In this document: piece after piece, positions 43,675 to 53,455 of the stretch
Layout: every line of letters begins with the position of its first letter
Numbering within the stretch: position 1 is the stretch's first letter
From: Symsagittifera roscoffensis
Taxonomy: Eukaryota; Xenacoelomorpha; Acoela; Convolutidae
DNA: 64,000 bases
Direction: 5' to 3'
NCBI RefSeq assembly: GCF_963678635.1
Contig: NC_087066.1
Coordinates: 44,565,624 to 44,629,623, forward strand
Translations under genes and position numbers: made by a program
The notes under the pieces: generated by a model
What the model saw: only the letters and a program-made list of their open reading frames with translations
What the model was told of the DNA's origin: nothing
The model's database searches: none

Positions 43675-46600
43675 TTAATAGCTTGCATCACCTAGTTCAT
43701 ATAAGTTCAATGGTTTGGTATGAATTCCATCACCTTGAACTTGTCTTTTTGGATAAAAATAACTAAGTCCTTTCTTTGTCTGTTCATACATAGCAACCAT
43801 ATGATTTATAGTTCTGAATCCTCTGTTAGTAGATTTAGGGTCAATTGATTCATCTCGTTTGTTTAATCCTTTGCTGCTGAATTTGAACTTGTCTGACTTG
43901 TTGTCATAGCAGCAATAAGTTTTGCTACATGAAAAAAGCATTTCTGTGCACCTAAATTCCTCTTTGAAAAGTCCTACCTCCGTTTATCATACTTTTTATG
44001 GATACTGCAGCACGTTCTAGTGAAGAAATTAGAATTTGCATCAGACTTGAAAGAGTCTCTGCAGTCATTTTCCCTCATTTTCCCCCAAAATATCTCTTTT
44101 TTTTTCTGGTTGGATACAGTCATATAAGTTTTCTTCAACAAGAGCTAAGTAAAGCAAGTCTGTGTCCATTTCCAACTCTTCAAGTTTAGTTGTATCACAG
44201 AATTTTACTCTACTCAAAGAATTTATAGTAGAGTTCCAACATCCTCACCTTTGCATACTGCATTTTGAAAAATCCAACAATGATGGGTTCTCTGTGTGTC
44301 AATAGTCGGTTTCAGCAATTCGACCTCTCATAAGCCGTTCTCAACTGTATTCTGTCTTTTAAACAGTGGTTCATTGATTGCCTTTTGAGTTTTTTCATTG
44401 TTTAGATATTTTGTGATTGTATGTCTCGATTTATCCGTGATCTGATATCCGTATGAGGAATTACCCAAAAGTTTCTATATTTCTGCTACAACTCCTGATA
44501 GAGGGCTATCATCTCCTTCTCTTCTCGCATCAACCACTGATTGAACAAAACTATTGAAACATTTCCGTGAAGTATACTGAACAAAACGCTAAATTTTGGT
44601 GCACTGCAAGCCAAGTTCCAAATAAAAGTTGAACAGAGCAGTTATAACCGTTCCTATTTCTAGCTTGAAATTAGATATCAGACTTCTGAGGATGCTTTAA
44701 CTTTTCGTTCTCGATTGCATAATTTTACATGTAGTTTCCAATATTGTTTCTTCCAACTTCACTGTTTTTGAAAATTGAAGGAAAGTTGGCAAATTTTGAT
44801 TTTAGCTCATCTGGAACAACTAAATTGCACTGAACATAACCACAAACAGATCCAATTTCAATTTTTGGCTGAAAGAGAGTCTGTAGAAAGAGCTCTTTTA
44901 GGGGGAAACTGGGTTGTTACAAGATTTTTGATGTTGCCATCGGTTTTGAAACTTTCCCACTACTCACACTCCCACACTTCTTCAACTTTAACTTTGTATC
45001 CTTTTTCTTTTATGTAATCTCATCACAATTCATCCATCTCTCTCTTCTTATTGCCTTGTTCAATTTCCTGGTCTGTTAACGAGGGACGAGCTTCTTGACA
45101 AGACCAGAAGCGGTAGTAACATCCCATTGCTTCGAACACTGTCTTACAGTGATCACAATAACCGTCCACATTAAACCAGTCAATTTTCTTCTGTTTTCCA
45201 GATGTGAAAAAACTCAATTTTGCATTCTGGTCTTGTTTCCAGATAGAAAGACATGAACATATTCTCAAAATTTTGAGATCGGTTATACCTTGCTTTAAAT
45301 TTTGCATACCGGTGTCAAACTCCCATCTCGTGTACTGTACTGATGGCATATCTTGACACATTGAGAAAGGGTAAAGCTGGCTTGCATGAATTCCAACGTT
45401 CGATGAATTTCTGATGAATGTCTCATCAACAACAGCTTTTGGAGTTGAAACTTTTGAAGTTCCACGAGTCATATCTTTTCGAATTTTTTCACACAACTCT
45501 TTATCACTTTCGCAAAATTAATAAAACTTTCTAGACATATGTTTGCTAGACTTGTCTAGACATTTGAACTTGTCTAGACATATGTTTGCTAGACTTGAAA
45601 GAGTACATCCAAGTTTTACCATAGCTATAAGGTTAGGAATCGTTTATTAGGGAAAAATCCTTTGGTTTCGCTATCTTTATAGGCTATGAGAAAATAGTCC
45701 AGAGTAGTTGCTTTACCCAGAAACTTCATTATGTCGAGAAATTGTACATCTCCAAACTTTTGCTTTTTTTGATGACTGGTGTTTCTTGTTCTTTATGGCG
45801 AATCAAATAAGCGATTAGGTAGGACTTGATCAAATTCAAATTATATCTACCACTATTAAATCCAAAAACAGATAAAGTATTTACATATCTCTCTAGATTT
45901 TGTTTCAAATCGATGATTTGATTTTTCTGAATTCGCAAAAATTGTGTTGACATATCTGCTTCTTCCGAATCTTCAATGCATTCGTCTTCAAACTCAAATG
46001 TGTTACTTGCATAGTTTTTTACCACGTTCATTCAGCTGATCAAAAATCTTTTTCATTCTTTCATTGACAACTACGTCAATAGCTTGAAATTTTGTTCTCA
46101 TCTCATGTTTACTATTTTCAATCAACAGTTCGAGGTTGGCTACAAAATCAATAATCACGTTCTGTGGATCCTTATTAAAACAAAAAGATGGGTTCATCGA
46201 CCAGATTCGATGATATAGAGACTGAAATTGGAGCATGCTTTCCAATCCAGGTTGCATTTTGTGTTGCTTTTAGTTCTTCTGTAGGAACACCAATCGACTT
46301 AAAATCGAAAATTGCTAGATTATTGAAAAGCTGGTTATCTTCAGAAACTGGAACATTAAATCCCTCTACTTTTCCAACTAGGTTTTGCGGATTTCATACA
46401 CGTTCTTTGGGTATAGATGTCTCAGTTGATCCTTGCATCTCAGAAAATGTTTGTTAAAATTGTCGGATTTATTAAAGAAAGTGTCACAACTTGGACACCG
46501 AAACCATTTGGAGAAGTGATCTGTATCATTTGGATGAATGATATGATTATTGAATCTCTGTAGTTTAACTGTTTTATCAAATCTTCCGATACTTTTTTGA

Positions 46601-47570
46601 GCTAGTTCTCCTACATATTCTTCTTTTTAGATGTCAAAATTGAATATAAATATGTTTCTTTGCGCAATTTCCTCGACAACAAGTAGAGTTTCTACTGAAA
46701 CTCCATGAAAATTTTTAGGATCATAACCGGACTTTGTAAAGAATTCTTTAAATCATCTAGAAGTGTGAGAGTTGAGATCATTGTTCCATTCATGTTCATG
46801 ACCAATGCGCAGAAAAACCACAGATGATCTTTGTATGGTTTTTGTCTTTGTGAAATAAAAGACAGTTCACTTGCGTAATTCGTAGTGAAGGTTCAGGTAT
46901 GGCAGAGTCCAGACATCCCATTGGGATGTTTTTCAACAAAACAGCAAAAGTTCGCACATTTGTGATCAACTTGAATTTCCGTTTTGTGTTATGACGTTCT
47001 TGGGTACATTGCTACACAATATCATAATTTTCTATTTTCCTTGGATTGTTATCGAATCCGCTTTTGTACAAAGTAAGTGGAATTTTTCAAAGAAAGTATT
47101 ATTTTCTTGTGCGTAGAAAAATTGATTTTTACCAGTCTCAATGTTTCGAAGAACAAAACTCAGAGCAATGTTGATTTTAGCGGCAGAATCGAGCTTTTTG
47201 GAGCTTGTTGAAGTTTCTCGTTGATTATTTTTGTATGTAACTTGGACACTTGGAAGTTTAAAACCGCATGTCTCCCATTTTCCATATCCGTATACACCAG
47301 AAAATGTTGACAAGCAGTAAGTTCCTCTTTCAGTTGTTCACCATCTTCCCCTTCTTCCTCCACAGTCTTGTTCAAGTCCGCCACAGTATCACTGGGTTTC
47401 CGTTGCTTAGCTCCGTGTTCCTCTCTCCGATGTTGTCATCATCTCCTCTTTGCTCTTAGTATAAAATTGACAGTTCGGACACTTATGTTCCTCCTGCTTT
47501 TCACATCTCTTTCGATGTCTCGCAGCATCATTTTTACTGAATTCATCACCACATTTCTCGCTCTTGATTT
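43675..47570 (-). pseudogene. polB: Polinton-type protein-primed family B DNA polymerase
   Basis: Read leftwards the fragments follow the order of Polinton PolB. An N-terminal finger-like segment (about 47,440-47,560) has CGDEFSKNDAARHRKRC then CPNCQFYTKS. Next come NIALSFVLRNIETGKNQFFY (47,032-47,313) and SVFGFNSGRYNLNLIKSYLI (45,729-46,031, exonuclease motif II region). Then HCKTVFEAMGCYYRF (45,023-45,496) and a WECE segment near 44,950. Motif B is KLLGNSSYGYQ (about 44,445-44,476) and motif C MDTDLLYLAL (about 44,147-44,172). The C-terminus is KTYCCYDNKSDKFKFSSKGL (43,675-43,941). Frameshifts and stops separate all parts. The catalytic DTDS is DTDL and the exonuclease YD is YN, so it would be inactive even if rejoined. 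In intact elements this enzyme replicates the transposon. Confidence 0.85.
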
Positions 47571-47794
47571 TCTCGTTTCGGTTAAGGGCAGGCCTTATCT
47601 AAAAATGTTTTGGGACTTTGGAACTAAAATGTTCCGAAATTAAAAGTTTAAAACATTTTTTGAATGAAGAACTTATTTTTTTCTTTTCGTGATGTAACGA
47701 ATTGTAAATTTTGAAGTAAAAATCATTTGATTGATTCTGATTGGCAAACAGAATTATCGATTTACTCCAATGAAATGAGCGTAATTATACTAAC

Positions 47795-47990
47795 AATGAC
47801 GTCATCGCTTACGCAATTACCATTTTATGGTCATGACGTCATTCTTCGAATAGAAGTGATGTGACCTCCCGCGCAATTTTCCTTTTTTGGTAATGACGAC
47901 ATTCTATAAAAAGAATTGACGTCCTCACCCACGCTTTTATCCTTTTATGGTAATGACGTCATCGCCTATGCAGTTTTCCAAATATGGAGA
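47795..47990. repeat. 60-bp tandem repeats with CRE-like TGACGTCA sites
   Basis: ATGACG(T/A)CAT occurs at 47,833, 47,893 and 47,953, exactly 60 bp apart, with a partial unit at 47,796. Each unit has CCTTTTATGGTAATGACGTCAT followed by a second TGACGTCC- or TGATGTGACC-type half site and a CACGC or CGCGC block. TGACGTCA is the palindromic site of CREB/ATF-type bZIP factors. It lies just upstream of the polymerase gene (minus) and of the rightward genes. Confidence 0.75.
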
Positions 47991-47999
47991 AAAATCTAG

Positions 48000-49139
48000 A
48001 ATTTTCCATTTAAGAAAATCAACCAATCAGAATTCCGCAGTTTTTAGATATAGTTTTGAATCAAAAATAATCATTTCTGAAAATTGTCTATCAAAAAACA
48101 CTTGAATTTTCTAGAGTATCTCTACAAGAAAAAAGAAAAAATTCAGTTTTATTTCCTTGTTGATGAAATAGATGTACATTCCTCTTTTTTCACAATTTTT
48201 CGGACGTTGACGTTGTCCAAAATAGAGTTCTCCGACTAAGTAAAGGTCTCTTCAGGGAAACTTAGTCAATCAAAGAGTTTACCTATGATCCTCATATTGC
48301 GTATCAAAAATTCAAGCTTACGGCTGAATTAAACTTGACAAGAAAAGCAACTTTATTTTTTTAAAGAAAATTTGAAGTTAATCTAAAAGTCGTATGATAA
48401 TGAATCAAAGACACTTTATATTCCTCAACCGATTCCCAAATTTGTCCAAAAAACCCCAGCAAAGTTCTTCATTCCTTCATTTCTTTAAAGACTTTTGAAG
48501 TTCAAAATCTTGCATGATAATGTTTGGAATAAGATTTTCAAAGACTTGCTTAGAAAAATACATCAATTTCGAGCTATCCTAGCAAACCTACTTCAAAATT
48601 AAAGAACTTGACCTTCTACTCAAAAATCAACAGTTTCTCATTGTTTATGTACAAAAAATTGAAATTACTTGGTGAGAAACTCAGACAAAACATGTAATTA
48701 AAATCTGACAAAATACGCAATTCAAAACATACGGCAGAAAAGTCAAACAAAACATGTAATTTAATTCAAATTAACAAAACACATTAACCAATTATGAGTT
48801 AATTTTCCAGTTAATGCTTAAAAAGTTACAAAAATTTTTATTTAAGTACTGTTTTTGCTTAATTCGAAGAAATTTTGTCTTATTTGAGCAAAATTAGAAA
48901 CAAGATTGTAATTGGAAACCTTATCAACTTTTTCAAATTTATGTATTTTGTTGGTTGTTTTCCATTTCTTTTTGCCATAACTTGAGTTTTTGATTGGCTA
49001 CATAACGTTTCTAAATGAGAAAAAAATTTTCATGGTGATTAATATCACAAAATAAATTGAAAATGTTAAAACAATTCGAGTTTTTTAAGTTTCTTTGTTT
49101 ATTTCAGTAAGTAAAACGCTTCTATCAAAAGCGTTTTCA
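48000..49139. other. AT-rich intergenic spacer of the Maverick-type element
   Basis: No frame of note on either strand. It contains CCAAT-type sites (CCAATCAGAATT at about 48,024 and its inverse ATTCTGATTGG at 47,737), which flank the CRE-like array in opposite orientation. It separates the two divergent gene sets. A short hairpin lies at 49,113-49,137 (AAAACGCTT/AAGCGTTTT). Confidence 0.5.
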
Positions 49140-49564
49140 ATGTCTGAAATGGACTTCCATCAGATTTTAAAATTGGATTACTACAAAAAACTACCAGAGT
49201 GGTAGACAGATGACGTTGATGGAGATTGTTTTAGTTTGAATTTATGGAGAGGAGATTAGAAAAAAAACAGTACTGCCAGATTTATTAACAATGTTTTTAT
49301 TTAGAAGAGTTAACTCCAATTGTGTGGTCTATCAGTAAAAAACAAAACAATGGAAGAGCCTATGAAACAAAAATTGAAGATAAGGAACAATATTTCGAAT
49401 ACTGTTTTGAATTTGATACAAACACAAAATCTAGATTTGTCAGAATATATTTTATTTTATCATCCAACACTAAAGACTTCCGGTTGTTTATGTTACAGTA
49501 TCCCAAAAAAAAAAACTATAAAAATGTATATTTTAATATTTTTTTTTCCTTGATTAGAAATTGA
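49140..49564 (+). pseudogene. Maverick-type element rightward gene remnant 1 (unknown)
   Basis: The ATG at 49,140 opens MSEMDFHQILKLDYYKKLPE, then hits an in-frame TAG. The same frame continues as TDDVDGDCFSLNLWRGD to a second stop. After TTTTTATTTAG (3' splice-site-like, 49,294-49,304) a second frame is open, with ELTPIVWSISKKQNNGRAYE and QYFEYCFEFDTNTKSRFVRI. This frame ends at 49,564. A two-exon gene with later stops is a fair reading. No family is recognised. Confidence 0.4.
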
Positions 49565-50049
49565 ACAAATCAATAAAATGTTGACCGAAATTTCAAATTT
49601 TGAACTGAGTAGAAAAAAAACAATACAAAGCAGACAAGGAATGTAGTTGATCTCACTTTGGTGTCGAATGTATCTGTTAGTGATGTCAGAAAAAGTCAAT
49701 AAAATTGACTGATTGGACTGAAGCTTGATAAACCAATTTTTGTTATAATCTATAGAAAATTTAATGTCTGTGAATACTTTATTCTGATTGGTTAATATCG
49801 CAAATATTACCTGTGAACTTCCTTATAAGAAACGCTCGATTCTGGATGGTTGATTTGTTTGAAACTCCATGGTTAGATTGATTAATTTTTTTCAAGTTGG
49901 TCAAACAGGATGTTACCCATTCTGATTTTCTTTTTCGTTAAAAATAATTGGTTAATAAGTTTGCTGTCTTTATTCACTTTTATTCAATTTTTGAGACTGT
50001 TCTTATCTAAAAGTTTGAGACGATCCAAATCTCCCACTTATTCTTTCTT

Positions 50050-50287
50050 TACTTACTAAGATGCCGTCACTGACTGGAAAAGAGTCTCATGTTTTGAATG
50101 TGGCAGAGAATACACACGCAAAGATGCGTCAAGACTTCGTTGAACCTGTGGTGTTTTGAAGTATTTGAACTGTAACTTTTATACTTATAGCAGCGAAGAA
50201 CTCACTAAAATGTCAAAAAGAAGCATTGTCAACATAATGTTAAATTATGTGCTCAAAAGTCTCCAAGCACACTTCAAGAGAAGGTAA
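50050..50287 (+). pseudogene. Maverick-type element rightward gene remnant 2, finger-like cysteine motif
   Basis: A plus-strand frame reads SCFECGREYTRKDASRLR, a stop, then TCG and CNFYTYSSEELTKMSKKKHC followed by QHNVKLCAQKSPSTLQEK. It ends at a GTAAAA donor-like site (AG/GTAAAA, 50,284-50,290). The arrangement CxxCGxxxxxKDAxR ... CxFYTxSxEE is the same as in the polymerase N-terminus (47,440-47,560, minus strand). An ATG at 50,060 lies in another frame, implying an indel. The motif suggests nucleic-acid or zinc binding. Confidence 0.5.
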
Positions 50288-51377
50288 AATTAATATTTTT
50301 ATATTAAAAACAGAGAAATTACTATGAACATTAATTTTTACTGAATCTGAAAAGTCTATACAAATGTGATAACTTTAGTAAAATTTATACAGTGTTTTCA
50401 TCACAATACCTGAACTGTCTTTTGTTTTTTTGTTCTAAGGTTTTAATTGATGAAAAAGACAGCAAAATTGAGTTCAAATTGTCGTGAAACTTTCCATGGA
50501 AATAGATCCGAAAATCTTTATTCAATTGTAAAAACTCTCTTGATTGCAAGCTTACGGACTTTGTTGCAGTAAGTTTGTATTAAAAGTACATAACACACGC
50601 TAATGGGTAGTTAAGTATTTGCTTAAAAATTTTAAAACTTCAATATTTATAAAACATCGACTAATTAAAAGGTTTTGTGTGGTTACTATTTTAAAGTTTT
50701 CTTGTTTAGTGCATGTAAAAGTGTTCTTAGGGTCGAGCTTTTTTAAACAGAGAATGGGGATTGACATATAAAGAAGTATGGTTTTCTACTGTTTTTCTTG
50801 GATAATTTCAGAAAAGAAATTGATAACTCACGTGAAAAAGACGAAAAAATGTATGTTTTTGCTAAATTTTGAAAATTTCAAGATAAGTATATACATCATT
50901 CTCAACTAAAGTTTTATTTTTAATATGGAAATTCAGATTTGAAAAAGCATTTTACAGATGTGAGATTGAGAAATTTTATCAAAGACTTTTAGCGAAGGAT
51001 TTATGTTATTTACTTTGCTTCGGACTCTTGAAAGTTCGTTGAAACGATACATTTCTCCATCTAAAATTCAAATTTCAAGTAAAACTTTCTTCAAATTGGA
51101 TTAATTTGGAAGAAAAAAGATGAAAATGAAACTTAGAAAATTTTAAATTGTGATAGAACCTCAATTTAGTTCAATAGGATTTTTGAGAGAATTTTACTAA
51201 AAATTAGTTTCTCAAGTAAATCTTGAGAAAAAATCCGACATAAAAAGTCTCAAAGATTCACATTTATGCGTAATTCATAAAAAAAAATTGTTATGATTTG
51301 CTATAATAGGTATATTTATATGACAAACGAGATGTTGTGACAACAATTTTTGTAAAGCAAACCCAATCCGACATCTT

Positions 51378-51581
51378 TTGGAAGATGGTATAAGAAGCAT
51401 AAAAAACATTTGCTTTCAAGATCTACATTTCATTATTTTGGATAGAAAACAAGAACAATTTGACGTGGAAAGATTTTTAGAGAAAACAATAAGGAATTTG
51501 CTGAAAACTTTTAAACACAATAATTTTTTAGCGGAAGCAAAAATTGATTATTTGACCTTCAACATGAAAAGTTTCAATTAG
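51378..51581 (+). pseudogene. Maverick-type element rightward ORF 3 (unknown)
   Basis: 67 codons, MEDGIRSIKNICFQDLHFII... to FNMKSFN. The composition is protein-like, with mixed charge and regular hydrophobics, and the frame stays open a little upstream (NPIRHLL). No domain recognised. It could be a fragment of the same gene as remnant 2 or chance. Confidence 0.25.
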
Positions 51582-53029
51582 ACTTACAGTAAAGATTTTG
51601 TTCTGGTTAGCTTTTTGCGTCAATTAGAAAAGTAGGTAGAACTATAGAGTTTTTGCTGAATAGGTTTCGGAAAACTTTGAAATTTTTCCAGTTTGCTCCC
51701 TGATTTCCTCTGCCAAATCGATTTTTTTTGAGACGCGCTCTTTTAGAAGTTTTTAGATGTTAGGGACTAGGTTTTCAGATTATAATCATTAGGGTTGCTC
51801 TTAATTTGTTCCAAAAGCTCAACGCTAAAACACGGCCTTATATTTTCAATTTTTACATGTGAATTTGAAAGTTTTAACAAGCCCCAATTATTTCTCACCT
51901 GAACATTTTTTAGAAAACTTTCGAAACAAATCAAGAACAAAAAAGCGAAATACTGAGTATTTTGCAAAAAAATTGATAGTTAATGATATCAAAAGTTGTG
52001 CTCTCCTCAAAACTTGCATTCTTTTTTTTTACTTTGGCAACTAAACAGGGGAACCTTCATGAAGGAAATTAGAAATTTTATCGTAATAATTAGACGGTAT
52101 CAGTTCTAATTTCATCTCTGCCAGCAAATTGTTCGTTCAATTGATACTATCTTCCAAAATCTTCCTGAATTCCCCAGTTCTGACTATATTTTCTTGCAAA
52201 GTGAGTTCAATAGCGAAAAAATCTATTAAGCAGAAAGAACGGAGAACCTTAATTTTAAAATATTTCTGCAGAAAAATCATGAAAATTATGTTTTAAAAGC
52301 AACAGAGATCATCATCAGTTATGAAGAAGATTTCCTGAACTTCATCTAATATATAATACACTTTTTAAAAAAATTTACCTTATTTTTGGTCAATTTTAAC
52401 AATTAACTGTTCATTTTTTATCAATGGTCTGAAATTTTTAATTAATAACTTGAAAATTTTTTCAAAAGTTGTACAAATTTGGGTGAATCATTGAGAAAAA
52501 ACTGAGGAGGAGTTTAATCATGGAGTTTGATCTAGAATTTTCAAAAAAACTTGCTCTTCTTATTCAACTGATTTGAGCTTTAACTCAATTCTCCCTAAGC
52601 AAGGCAAAAAAACCAGTTAATTAACCAAATAAAGATTTGAAATTGGAAAATTTTAGGTAAATTTGATTAACTTTCACTTTACTTTTTCGAAAATTACGAC
52701 TAATTTCACTTTTTTCCGGAATTTTCCATATGGATTAAGCTTCTATGAGCTTTGTGTTCAGTAATAAGAGCATTATATAACTCGCTTTTTAGCTCAATTT
52801 ATGTTGAACTTTATCTTATTTCAGTATTTTGAGAAAAATTGTGGAAAAATTCATTTTTTATTCAAAATTTTGTGTCATTGTCTCATTATGATGCCAGTTC
52901 AAAGAGATTTTGAGCTCAATTTTAAACTCTATACGACAAAGTTTTTTTTTCAGTTAGATCAGAAGCTACAATTCATTAGCCAAACGTATGAGATTTCTGC
53001 AATTTTTGCATAAAAACTTGAATTTTAAG
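51582..53029. other. AT-rich sequence inside the right end of the Maverick-type element
   Basis: No conserved frame on either strand. Short ORFs such as 52,801-53,013 (plus) look like chance open runs of AT-rich DNA. Probably decayed genes or spacer next to the right TIR. Confidence 0.4.
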
Positions 53030-53455
53030 CAATTTTTTCCGAATACTTCAAATTTTGCATTTTTTTCCAAAACTTTGATTTTTTTGAAGTTTCAGTAGGT
53101 TTCAGCATTGCTTCAAAGAATTAGTTCACCTAATTATTGAGTTAATAGGTCGACTTAAATCAAATCTATCGTGTTTTGAAGTTTTTTTTGACCAAATACT
53201 CTTACCATTGACTTACCATCTACCAAAAAACTAATTAAAAAAACCTTCACTCTACAATCCAATCTACACGTTATTACTCAGTGATATTGAACAATTAGAT
53301 ATTGCGCGCCAAAACTTGTGCAAAAAACTAGACATTTCCACACAAAATCTAAAAAAAATCACTTCTCTTACCATTATCGTGCCATCACACAAACCATCAA
53401 ACCTTACCGTTGGTATTACCTATCTTAAAAAACTGTAGACTCTTTACCCAATCTT
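53030..53455 (-). repeat. Right terminal inverted repeat
   Basis: Reverse complement of 43,131-43,575, ending TCTTTACCCAATCTT at the outer edge. Confidence 0.85.

Larger units (their letters stand above)
43131..53455. mobile_element. Maverick/Polinton-type DNA transposon, 10.3 kb, decayed
   Basis: It is bounded by terminal inverted repeats of about 430 bp, and both outer ends read AAGATTGGGTAnAGAGTC inwards. The left half encodes a family B DNA polymerase of the protein-primed, Polinton type on the minus strand. The right half has plus-strand gene remnants. Mavericks of animals are usually 15-20 kb and carry integrase, ATPase, protease and capsid genes. None of those is recognised here, so the element is shortened or too decayed. 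No clear 6-bp target duplication is visible (AGTATC left, AACCCA right). Confidence 0.8.
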
